The translations under genes were made by a program, and so were the position numbers. A stretch of 64,000 nt of DNA, taken from assembly GCA_027922465.2 (NCBI GenBank), contig BQMF02000304.1, positions 1 through 64,000 on the forward strand, read 5' to 3'. The notes beneath the pieces are model-generated. The model did not search any database and was not told the origin of the DNA. It saw nothing but the letters and a program-made list of their open reading frames with translations. This document shows, one piece after another, positions 27,966-38,577 of this stretch (position 1 is its first letter; each line of letters opens with the position of its first letter). The DNA is from Turritopsis dohrnii. Lineage: Eukaryota > Cnidaria > Hydrozoa > Anthoathecata > Oceaniidae.

Positions 27966-30067
27966 AGCAACAGCACTAAGAAGACATCTTCTTCTGGGAT
28001 ACTTTCCATATTTCCATATTGAGTTTCTTGATACACACTGTATGTTATTGCATTTATTTTCTATAAAAAGCTCGTTTTTTTCATCTTCGTTTTTCTTCTT
28101 CCATTTTCATTATTCTTCCAAATTTTTTATTTCATGAAAAAGTGTTTTTTAAGCTTGACATAGCGCAAGAAAAATTTTTGAAATATCTCATAATTTTCAA
28201 ATTTTCCAAGCATTTATAAAAACTGTGCAAGTTCATTTGAAACAACATGAAATAATAGTGAATATTGCGAAATAAGAAATCATTCTCAAAACTTATTTCA
28301 CCTTATTTCACAATGGAAACCAAGCTTAAAAGCATAAAAAACGAAGGAAAAACCATTGAAAAAGAAAAACTTATTACGTTATTACCGAATGAGAAAGGAA
28401 TGTGAAAGATCAAAATGTTAGAAATCACACGTGGTATATTGCAACGAGAAGCGTATTTTGAGATAAGAAAAAGCGCCGAAAATAAATTCATACATTCAAA
28501 TTTATGGTAACCTATCACGTATTATGTGTAACAAAAGTACGTACGTTTTTCTGGTAGCAAAAAAACCCTGAAAAAAACGCTGGCGGTCACTGATATGTTC
28601 TGCAAAAAATTTATTCAGTTGTTTATGGGGAAATATTAGTCGCATTTAGGTCTTATAATTTTTACTTATGTCCATATAGCAACATCTCAGTCACTTCAAA
28701 TTTTTGAGAGAAACCTTATCATTTGATGTTCATACATCTTTCATTTCATAATAAGTTCAAAATAAGTTTATGAGTATTACATTTTTCTTATCAATGCACA
28801 CAATAATTGATAAAAGTTTTGCAACTTTGGGGAAATATATAGCTAGTTGCATTTTTGCGAATCTCATTTCATCTCAAAAATATGTATCTTCTTTCTTCCA
28901 AAAACTTTTGCAAATCTAAAAGGGTTTCTTCGCTGATATGCATAGCACGGTGTTTTAGTTTCATGTAAACACAGACATGGAATTATAATAATAATAATAA
29001 TAACATTACATTTGGCTAATTCTACTGAAATAGCGAAAGACTAGTGTATGTGCACGATCATAAATTAAACATTAGAAAAGTAACATTTGCTAATAAACAT
29101 ATACTTCAGAAACAAGAACAAGAAGGTTGAGAAGACAAGGGTCAAAAATGAAAAATGAAGACAGGCGTATGACGTAAACTTGAACGATGTTGAGAATTCT
29201 TGTCATAACTATTGTGGTCGCCCTTTCGATGTATACGGAGACAAATTAGCCCTTAGCGTGAGAGATACATAAAGTACATAAAATATATGAAGAACAGAAA
29301 AAAAAAAAAAATCATATGGTCACTATAACCAGAGTCGTTAAGCAGAACCGCACTAAATATATTGGAATTAAAAAAAAACCCGCTAGGTTTGGACATCACA
29401 AAAACAAAGCCAGTTTTAAAGTATTTCTTGCTTCGCAGAAATCCAATGATTAAAAGTAAGGTTTATTTGGCCATTCGTCTGTCCCAAAATCTGATAACAT
29501 TGTTTTTAAATAAATTCATGTATCTTAAAGATACTACAAGAAGAAATAAAACCATTGAGAGAAGATTGACTTATTACGGTAGCAGCGTAAGCGAATACCG
29601 TATTAAAACACCCTTGGACTACTACTACTACTCCTCCTCCGGCCGAAATGGCAATTAGTCTACGATTTAGAGTCTGCGAGACTCTACTTATAACGCCATA
29701 TACATTCTAGCGAAGGAACGCAGTCAGCGAATTTTTTAATGTTTTGCATATCAAACATTTAAAAATAGGTTTTCTATGATATCTTCTAACTCAACTCATG
29801 GAGGAATGAATATTAATCAAATAGGTCTACATAAAAATGAGACTTATAGTTACTTATGCTAACTGAAAATACTTTGATACTTGAAATTTGGTATATGTTG
29901 TTTGAGAGAATGTAGCTGGATTTCCTGGCTACATAAGTTCTTGTTACTTTCTACGTTTGCTAGCTATCTGTTCTGTCTTTGAACATCAAAGTTTTCAAAA
30001 ATCGAGTTAAAAAAAAGGAAGTTATCTCTTCGAATTCATTTTCGGTTTCAAGAAATTATAATTCAAA
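27966..30067. other. no gene recognised
   Basis: AT-rich intergenic DNA. An open frame at 29362-29658 on the plus strand has no recognised domain and ends in a low-complexity Tyr run. An AAT microsatellite lies at about 28984-29005. Confidence 0.35.
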
Positions 30068-30073
30068 ACATAC

Positions 30074-30262
30074 TACGATGGCCCTGAGGGGTCATAAGCT
30101 CCCTCCCATAAATCGAACAGAGCTTCTCAAAAATTGAACAGAGCTTCTCAAAAACAGGAACGGAGCTTCTCGGAAACAGAACAGAGCTTCTCGAAAACAA
30201 ATTAGCGGAGCAGTAACAAAATGAGCGGAGCTTGTTCAAAATGAGCCGAAAAAGCATGGATC
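30074..30262. repeat. left terminus, outer copy
   Basis: Terminal repeat with short tandem CAGAGCTTCTCAAAAA units. The same terminus recurs at 31478-31745 and, inverted, at 36181-36370. Confidence 0.85.
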
Positions 30263-30903
30263 AGAACCTGACAGCACATTGTTATAAGTTTTTATCCGAG
30301 GCAGAGCAAGCAACTAGAACTTATATTGGTATTATGCTTTATCTGGCTTTCTAAGGAGTCTTGATTTGACAAAATGGCTGCTGAGTAGTTTTATATCTCT
30401 TTTTACCACCACTGATTTCTTTGTTTGATCAGTTGACTTGTAAGTCTCGTATGATATAGCTACAGGAAAGGCTAAGTAACTTGCAACACTGTGCACTGTA
30501 ACAGTGTAAGGGATGATAAATCTTGTCTGGTAAGTTGCTTTGACATCAATCTGTAAAATTGATAACAGCTAAGAACATAATAGCTATTAGCTGTTTTTGT
30601 TTTTTAAATTATTATAACAATTATAATTGAGTCTTCATCTTTTTATTAGCATTTTAAGTTTTAACTGGCTAAACAGTTGGGGTTGTATGTTTGACACTCT
30701 CTCTCTTCGCCGTTAAAAAAGTTGCAAGTACACCCCCAGTACAAGATGTATATAATCCCAAAAATCTCATGCTTCAAAACATTACATATCTTTTATTCAA
30801 TAATGTTTGTAATAATGGGAGTTTGTTTTATGGGGTGTAGTTTTTGCATTGAGTGATTATATGATAGACACTGCAGTTGTATTTGCATTGAATATTCGCA
30901 TTT

Positions 30904-31465
30904 ATTTGTTTCTAACAAAAAAATGGATAATATATTAGAAAATGCATTAGATAAATATTTCTCTAACCAACAATCCACTTCAAAGCCAGTGTGATAATTC
31001 AACCAATAAAGAAAATCAACCAGCAAAGGAAAGAACCGCTAAAGTGGTTTTTTTTCAAGAATTAGATCAAAATCCAAAGGAAAACAGAAAGCAAGCAAGT
31101 CATCTGGTAAAACAAGAAAAGTGGAAGTGAAATGGCAACGGTTTCATAAAGAAGAAAACTCTTTTAATTTTGTGAAAGTAAACAATGGCGGTGGTTCAAG
31201 ATTTGTTGAAGTGAGTGGGGATGATAGTTTAAATGAAGTAAAGAGAAAAACAGTGGAGCTTTACTTTGATGAAGACAACATGAGTCCTCATTCACAACTA
31301 TCTTTACTTTGGCAAATAGTAGTGGCGTAGACCTTGATCTCAGTGAAAAACTTTCAACTTATTTGTCTCGGAAAGGACTATTGGTTTCAAAAACATATTT
31401 TATCTTGAAAAGTGAGACATTTGATGACAATGATGAAGACAGCGATTTTCCAGTTGCATTTCCAA
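30904..31465 (+). pseudogene. 5' fragment of the HECT-like gene (duplicate)
   Basis: Nearly identical to the start of the gene at 32389, with MDNIL-type initiation near 30922, KVEVKWQRFHKEENSFNFV and DLDLSEKLSTYLSRKGLLV. It has small deletions that break the frame (around 30980-31040 and near 31290) and stops where the second terminus begins at 31478. Confidence 0.8.
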
Positions 31466-31477
31466 AAATTGTCTCTC

Positions 31478-31745
31478 CTACGATGGCCCTGAGGGGTCAT
31501 AAGCTCCCTCCCATAAATCGAACGGAGCTTCTCAAAAATTGAACAGAGCTTCTCAAAAATTGAACAAAGTTTCTCAAAAAGTGAACAAAGCTTCTCAAAA
31601 AGTGAACGAAGCTTCTTAATAAAAAAATGAACAGAGCTTCTCAAAAACAGGAACGGAGCTTCTCGGAAAAACAGAACGGAGCTTCTCGAAAAAAAATTAG
31701 CGGAGCAGTAAAAAAATGAGTGGAGCTTGTTCAAAATGAGCGTAA
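31478..31745. repeat. left terminus, inner copy
   Basis: Second copy of the TACGATGGCC terminus with an expanded run of AGCTTCTCAAAAA units. It directly abuts the truncated HECT-like fragment, marking the tandem duplication junction. Confidence 0.85.
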
Positions 31746-32388
31746 AAAAGCATGGAACAGTAAGCTATCAAGCTGATCAGAACCTGGCAGCACATTGTTA
31801 TAAGTTTTTATCCAAGGCAGAGCAAGCAACTAGAACTTATATTGGTATTATGCTTTATCTGGCTTTCTAAGGAGTCTTGATTTGACAAGATGGCTGCTGA
31901 GTAGTTTTATATCTCTATACCACCACTGATTTCTTTGTTTGATCAGTTGATTTTGTAAGTCTCGTATGATATATATATAGGAAAGGCTTAGTAACTTGTA
32001 ACACTGTACACTGTAACAGTGTAAGGGATGATAAATCTTGTCTGGTAAGTTGCTTTGACATAATAGCTATTAGCTGTTTTTGTTTTTTAAATTATTATAA
32101 CAATTATAATTGAATTGAGTATTAGTATTTGAAGTTTTAACTGGCTAAACAGTTGGGGTTGTATGTTTGTCTTCGCCATCAAACAAGTTGCAAGTACACC
32201 CCCAGTACAAGATGTAACCCCAAAAATCTCATGCTTCAAAACATTACATATCTTTCATTCAATAATGTTTGTAATAGTGGGAGTTTGTTTTATTGGGTGT
32301 AGTTTCTGCATTGTTTGATGATACAACATATATACACTGCAGTTGTATTTGCATTGAATATTTGCATTTATTTGTTTCAAGCAAAAAA

Positions 32389-34569
32389 ATGGATAATATA
32401 TTAAAAAATGCATTAGATAAATATTTCTCTAACCAACAATCCACTTCAAGCCAGTGTGATAATTCAACCAATAATGAAGATAAAGAAAATCAACCAGCAA
32501 AGGAAAGAAAAACGGAGAACCGCTTAAGTGGTTTACTTTCAAGAATTAGATCAAAATCCAAAGGAAAACAGAAAGCAAGCAAGTCATCTGGTAAAACAAG
32601 AAAAGTGGAAGTGAAATGGCAACGGTTTCATAAAGAAGAAAACTCTTTTAATTTTGTGAAAGTAAACAATGGCGGTGGTTCAAGATTTGTTGAAGTGAGT
32701 GGGGATGATAGTTTAAATGAAGTACAGAGAAAAGCAGTGGAGCTTTACTTTGATGAAGACAACAAGAATCTCTTTGGGGAGTCCTCATTCACAACTATCT
32801 TTACTTTGGCAAATAGTGGTGGTGTAGACCTTGATCTCAGTGAAAAACTTTCAACTTATTTGTCTCGGAAAGGACTATTGGTTTCAAAAACATATTTTAT
32901 CTTGAAAAGTGAGACATTTGATGACAATGATGATGACAGCGATTTGCCAGTTGTATTTCCAAGAAAAAGAAAAATCTGTAGTGTGTGTGATAAAACACTA
33001 GATGTAAACGAAAGTGAATGCTTAACTTGCTTACAAAATGCTGAATATGAATCAAGTTTAATGTTAGATTCAGCACTTTTTGCATCTCTTCCTATGCCCG
33101 AGTTACCATCACAAGATGCACTGGAACCTTTATTACCCACTCCGCTATCTGAAAATATATTAGCACTTGATGAATCCAGTGTCAATGATTGTTATGTCAC
33201 TGATGATACTATCTTGAGTTTGCCAGTGCTAAGAAGTCATAGATGTAGTTATTTTGTGGATCACCCTCCAAATTCAATTGTTTTGGATGTTAAGAGAAGT
33301 CGAGTGAAAGATGATTTGATTGGACATTTCAAAGACGATAAGGTATATAATATTGTAAATGTTTATGTTCAAATCAATGCAAATATATGGATGCAGGTGA
33401 AGCAATAACAGAAGAATTTGAGAGAACAGACATTTTAAAGCAGTTGGATGTTCTGTTAACTAAAGCTACCAATATCCAGCACTGCTCTATAATGTTTTTC
33501 TTCCCTCTTGTTTCCTTTGTGAAATAATGTTACATTGAATGCTGAATGCATTAATACTAGTATAAAAGATTGTGATATTAATATATTATATTTGACTAGA
33601 TTGTTTTACGATTTGTTATTTTGAATTACTTTCAGGTTAACATAAATGATGACATAACTTTCCGTTTTGTTGATCAAAAAGGACAAACTGAAGCAGGCCG
33701 TGGTTCAGGAGTGGAAAGAGATGTTTACTCATCATTTTGGTCAGAAGTGATGGAAAGCTTATTTGTAGGTGAAAAAGAAAGAGTGCCAATTGTGCGACAT
33801 GATTTATATATTCCAGAATGGGAAGCTGTAGGAAAAATCCTTTTGAAGGGCTATAAAGATTGTGGCTATTTTCCAACTTTGATTTCAAAATCGGTCTTAT
33901 GATTTTGTTCTTTTTGGTAGTGCCTCTGATGATGACTTACTTTCTTCATTTATGAATTATCTTTCTGATGATGAGAAAAAACTTGTTTCTGATGCTTTGG
34001 AAACCAAAGATGAGTCGATTCTACAATCTGATGAATTTTTTGAGTTCCTCGAGCAATTTAAATGCCGAACAATGGTCACCAGTACAAATATTAACACTAC
34101 AATCATAGAGCTTGCTGGGCAAGAACTTATCCAAAAGCCACATTTAATGGCTTCTTGTTGGATGAAATATATTGGTCATGTTAATGTGTTTCAACACTTC
34201 AATCAAATCTCACTTGATAAATTATATGGCGACCTTGAACCAAGCTCAAAGAAAATTATTGGACTGATTGAAGCAACCCCTATTGATGACAGTGAACGGG
34301 AGTGTTTAGGATATCTTAAAAGGTTCATCCGAGGGCTGAACTCTAATCTTCAGAAAAATTTTCTAAGATTTACAACTGGTTCAGACGTACTTATCACCGA
34401 AGAAATTTCTGTTATATTTGTTAAACAGTCATCTTTTGAAAGACGACCAATAGCACATACTTGTGCTCCATCCTTGGAACTATCATCATCATACACAAAT
34501 TTCTGCGAACTGAGAGAGGAGTTCTCTAACATATTAAAGCAATCTTCATGGGAAATGAATATTGTATAA
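32389..34569 (+). pseudogene. HECT-domain E3 ligase-like gene
   Basis: The first block (32389-33408) starts MDNILKNALDKYF. It has a basic Ser/Lys segment, a globular block, a possible zinc pair (CSVCDKTLDVNESECLTC) and an acidic Ser-rich region. After a probable intron (acceptor TTTCAG near 33635) comes the HECT-like N-lobe (DITFRFVDQKGQTEAGRGSG). The frame then shifts near 33893, and the block 33952-34569 gives the C-lobe with LRFTTGSDVL and AHTCAPSLEL. The Cys codon of the latter (34462-34464) aligns with the catalytic Cys of HECT ligases. Family assignment is by motif memory. The shifted frame and an unplaced segment around 33395-33475 indicate decay. Confidence 0.7.
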
Positions 34570-35344
34570 GATATTCGAAACTTTTTTATCTTCTGTTATG
34601 TTGATTTTTAGTTTTGTTGGCATTTCATATATCATGCATAGTTAACTTTCAAGAATTTGTCTATTTCGCCTTATAAATATAGTTGGGCACTTGAAATAAA
34701 TAACATTATGACTAATTTCTGATGCTGTTAGAATTTTGTTTTGTTTTTGCATGTTCTTTCTTATTTTTTTTGTGATCTGTTTTTTATTATGATCTTTTTT
34801 CTTTTTGTTATGGCTAAAAAAGTTATGGCACCATAATTTTTTTATTTACTACCATAGTATTAAGTTATGTTTTTTTAAAAAAAAACTGTTGTATTGCTTT
34901 CACTGTGATAGCCCAGAAATATTTTTATCCACATCACAGATAATATTTGTCTTCCACTTTTCTTCTTTTTTTTCCCCATTGATTACACAACAACATTTTT
35001 TTTTCAAAAAAATCTTATGTTCTTATTACTTAAGATTTATTTTTTGATTTACTTCAAAACTATACATTTTGTACATTTTAACGGTTATGAAAAGACATTC
35101 TCTTAATTTGTATTCAACTTCGGTTATTTTTGCCTTCGTCCAGTTTAGATAACGTGTCTTCTTCCCTCAAAAGCTGATAAAAGTTAAGGTCGAAAAGACA
35201 AAACAAACGGATTTCGGACACATCTCCATAGCGTACCGTATACTTATTTGAAGCCTCAGATGATTTTGATGAGAAAATTGAAAAAAATCGTCATGAATTT
35301 CTTTTCACCACTAAGCAAGTTTTTCCAATTTTTTTGCCTCTTAC
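34570..35344. other. intergenic, no gene
   Basis: T-rich 3' region between the two convergent genes of the element. A T-rich open frame at 34805-35047 is low complexity. Confidence 0.4.
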
Positions 35345-36128
35345 ATAAAATGTTATCGTTTAAGGTTATGAAAAATCTTTAACTCTTTGTCTTAAGCAAA
35401 TATACAATTCTGTTGCCTCCTGTACATTGTTTGGAGGATTAACCAAAGTGTCATCTGATTCAATTACACTTCTAGCAAACTCATTGAATTCTTCCGAAAC
35501 ATCCGTCAATTGGGTAGTTACAGCTGGGTAAAAGTCATGTATCTTCATTAATTACTGTCTTAAAATCATCTTTATCGTACAAATGGGGCAGAAAATACAG
35601 TGTGTTTGGTCGCCCTCAAGGACCATTATAGCGACTTGGGGAAATAATATGCGAATTCCAATCTTCGGCGATACTTTGAAGCTCAGTTCTCAAAAGATTC
35701 ATGTAACAGAAACGGATGCAATCCACCATTACTGGGTCATCAATGGAAAATAATTCTAAGTCGACCATATCTTGAAATAGTTGTCGCCACCAACCAATCT
35801 TGAAATAGTTGTCGCCACCAACCAATCTTGAAATAGTTGTCGCCACCAACCAATCCGATCGCGTTGTAAAATTGACCAAAACGCTTGAATACGTTGATTC
35901 ATTGGCGAGGATATAATACTAAATGAATCTAAATTTGGAGCCATCTAGCGTTCGCAAATAAATATGAATCGGTTGAACTAGACAATATTCAGTGCCATCA
36001 TCTTTGATTTGAAGAGGCAAGCCACACTGTTTTACAGTGTCTAAGTAAAATTTTGCTACAACCTCCGGGTCCTTGTTTGATGTATATCCATTTTCAAAAT
36101 ATCTTGATATACAATCATCAAGAGACAT
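35345..36128 (-). pseudogene. integrase-core (rve-like) DDE transposase relic
   Basis: Read on the minus strand, the N-terminal preserved part has NKDPEVVAKFYLDTVKQCG and then KDDGTEYC, which matches the second catalytic Asp region of integrase-core transposases. The next block reads PMNQRIQAFWSIL, where the family usually has Glu after NQRI; here the codon is CAA (Gln), so the third acidic residue is apparently lost. A 28-bp unit then appears three times (35771-35854), shifting frame. The downstream block continues with DDPVMVDCIRFCYMNLLRTELQ and WNSHIISPSR. The region upstream of 36128 that should hold the first Asp is missing. Confidence 0.75.
35771..35854. repeat. three 28-bp tandem units in the transposase relic
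   Basis: CTTGAAATAGTTGTCGCCAC plus 8 bp is repeated three times without interruption. Because 28 is not a multiple of three, the expansion breaks the reading frame. Confidence 0.9.
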
Positions 36129-36180
36129 GCCTCCTCCGAGGACTTAGCCAACTGTTGCGTCTATGATAAACCCCTACGGT

Positions 36181-36370
36181 TTACTTTAGAAGCTTAGCTC
36201 AGTTTTTGAGAAGCTCTTTACATTTTTCTTTTGAGAAACTCTGTTCATTTTTCTAGAAGCTCTGTTCATTTTTTAAGAAATACTGTTCATTGTTGTTGAG
36301 AACTCTGTTCAATTTTTGAGAAGCTCTGTTCAAATTACGGGGGAGCTTATGACCCCTCAAGGCCATCGTA
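36181..36370. repeat. right terminus of the HECT/DDE element
   Basis: Inverted copy of the left terminus, with GAGAAGCTCTGTTCA units and the end GGCCATCGTA, followed by the ACATAC target duplication. Confidence 0.85.
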
Positions 36371-36376
36371 ACATAC

Positions 36377-36545
36377 ATTTTTTTTAGAAGAAACGCGTTT
36401 TTTATACATAAGCTCTTACAAAAAAAACGTACGTTATAAACAGCTCATGCATGTATAATTCTTTTGTCTTCTAATAAATTAAATTGCTGGTGTGTTACGA
36501 TTAGACCCTATTTACACGAGTTAGTAATTTTAAACATTATTATCG
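36377..36545 (-). repeat. dispersed repeat, uninterrupted copy
   Basis: In reverse complement this segment matches 62275-62346 joined to 63207-63300. It includes GGGTCTAATCGTAACACACC and ATTATACATGCATGAG-like words, but lacks the 860-bp insertion found there. Confidence 0.75.
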
Positions 36546-36825
36546 TTTATGCCTGTTTTCCACCAGTAAGATATCTCAAGAAACAACGTTTACAGAACTT
36601 TTAAAAACTTTTAAAAACTTTACTTTAAGTAAAATTCGAAAGTATTCTTGTGGCAAGTACTTTTGCTACTACCGTTTGGCGCCATCCGGCTCTTGTTTAT
36701 CATTTAACACAGAAAGTTCATTCATTTTATTTTACGTCACTTTTTTTCACGAACATTACGTGAACATTATGGACATAACTCACGTGTGTCAGAAACTTTT
36801 GTTCGTAAGATAAACCCAACGTAAG

Positions 36826-37589
36826 ATCGGTTCCCACCGGGTGATGGATTTTTGGCGACAGGAATTGGCACTATTGTCACGACAATTTTCGGGCGATATT
36901 TTCTGAGTGCCGATAAATTCATGAATCGCCTTGACAAAGATTAGCGCCAACCCGTTCTCACTAAAAATGATTTTATTATCAAATTAAAATGCTTTCATAT
37001 AAACAAACGATGCCATGCATGGAGACTTTTTTCAGCCGACTGCGTCGTTTTGAAAGTAATTTCTTTAAATAATTCCATAGCTATTCGGCTGTTTTTCCAT
37101 TTTCAGGTTAAAACTCCCTGGTAGTTTCTCTCCACGCCCTTTGTTTTATATCTTCTTTTTTATATTCTCTGTCCTGCTTATTATACAAGCAAGGATAAGT
37201 TTTAACAACTTCTGACAGCCTTTTGTGGATTTTGAAAGGCGCCATCTTCAATTACAAATCTCTGTTCAAAATTCCGAGCAGTTTTACAACGCTATTCAAA
37301 TGCCATTCGAATGCTATGAATTCTTTTCCTCCAAAATTTCATTTATTCTAAACTATCACCAGAATTTGGCGATAGAAAATTGTCGCATTTTGATTTTGAT
37401 TTCATAAAACGATAATTTTCTATCGCCACAAAAATTGGCGATAATTTATTATCGCCTTATATCGGCGATAATTTTCTGTAGCCTGAGCATTCATACCAAA
37501 ACCTCGTTATCGCCATTTCGTCGACAAACTTTGATTTATCGTCAATTTGGCGATAAAATTCGTTTTTATCGCCCGGTGGGAACCAAGCT
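36826..37589. mobile_element. foldback MITE with GGTTCCCACCGGG termini
   Basis: Inverted ends GGTTCCCACCGGGTGAT (from 36829) and ATCGCCCGGTGGGAACC (to 37584) enclose 0.76 kb. The interior consists of many GGCGATAA/TTATCGCC words that can form nested hairpins. A 5-bp direct repeat GTAAG flanks it (36821-36825 and 37590-37594). No coding capacity. Confidence 0.8.
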
Positions 37590-38577
37590 GTAAGGCAACG
37601 TGAACGAAAAGAAGAAAGAATGACGTCAACGCGTTAGAAATGTATGTCGAATTGTAATTCGAACTAAGATTTCATACAGGAAAAACAAAAATAATAAACT
37701 GTAATGGAAAGGAAATATCTGCCGATAGAATTTTCGAATTATTTAACACTATACGTACACGTGAACAAAACGACATGATAATTCTTGTTGTCTCTTTGAT
37801 TCAACGAGATATCGATGAACTAGAAACTTCCTTATTGTATTTGATATAACTAAGGGATAGCTGGTGTTGATTGCTAGTACGACACACTTCAGTTCTCAAA
37901 ATATATTCATCTAAACAATTTGTTGTAAACTGATCAGTATTGTTGGTGGTGATAAATTTATTATGCAGTATATTTGAAATCTGCAAATGTTTGAATACCT
38001 CTTGATGTTACTTAAGCCGTCGAGCATGGTCAATTTGAGATGCTTATCTGTAAGAAATGTATTGTCTGACAACAAGTGTTCCTTAATCTTATCAAGAACT
38101 ACCTGTGGAAGCCTAAAAAGGTCAAACCGAAAAACAATTAAAAAAAGAAAACGAAAAAAGTAAATTTTAAAACCAAAAGAAAACTAACCAGAAGGCGCAA
38201 AACGGCAGCAGCGAAGGACAAACGAATTATACATGCGTGACTTGTGCAAAGTATGTTTTCTTACAAGAATTTTTTTTTAAGAGTTTATGTAGAAAAAAAA
38301 TTAGAAGACGCCACGCTTCCTCGAAAAATAATGATTTTAATCATCACATCACGAAAGCAAAAATGAAAATTCCAATTTCTTTAATTTAAACAAAGTATAC
38401 CAATAAATACAAATTTTAAGACGGATAATCAAGTTATAGCTTATTTTTGGAAGAAATTAGAATATCAAAAACTAAATACAGATCAAACGGCAAAATGGAC
38501 ATCAAAACACTTTAAGTGATTGGAAATAACTGCTAAACATATACAACCACCAACATGCCAGCGTGAGATAGTATTTG
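37590..38577. other. no gene recognised
   Basis: AT-rich sequence downstream of the UFD1 gene on its strand. It may include the 3' untranslated region near 38500-38577. A short minus-strand block at about 38035-38112 looks exon-like but I could not assign it. Confidence 0.35.

Larger units (their letters stand above)
30074..36370. mobile_element. HECT-carrying DDE transposon, 6.3 kb
   Basis: The termini are inverted: both start TACGATGGCC, then GAGGGGTCATAAGCTCC, followed by GAACAGAGCTTCTC tandem units of about 20 bp. A perfect 6-bp direct repeat ACATAC flanks the ends (30068-30073 and 36371-36376), which supports a single insertion. Inside, a HECT-like gene reads rightward from the left end and an integrase-core transposase gene reads leftward from the right end. 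The left 1.4 kb (terminus plus the 5' part of the HECT-like gene) is present twice in tandem (30074-31477 and 31478 onward). Both genes are damaged, so this copy is not autonomous. Confidence 0.8.

Noticed and set aside
31478..36370. A separate 4.9-kb transposon nested in an older copy
   Set aside because: The ACATAC target duplication brackets 30074-36370 as a whole, and the inner left end has no matching duplication to its right; internal tandem duplication fits better.
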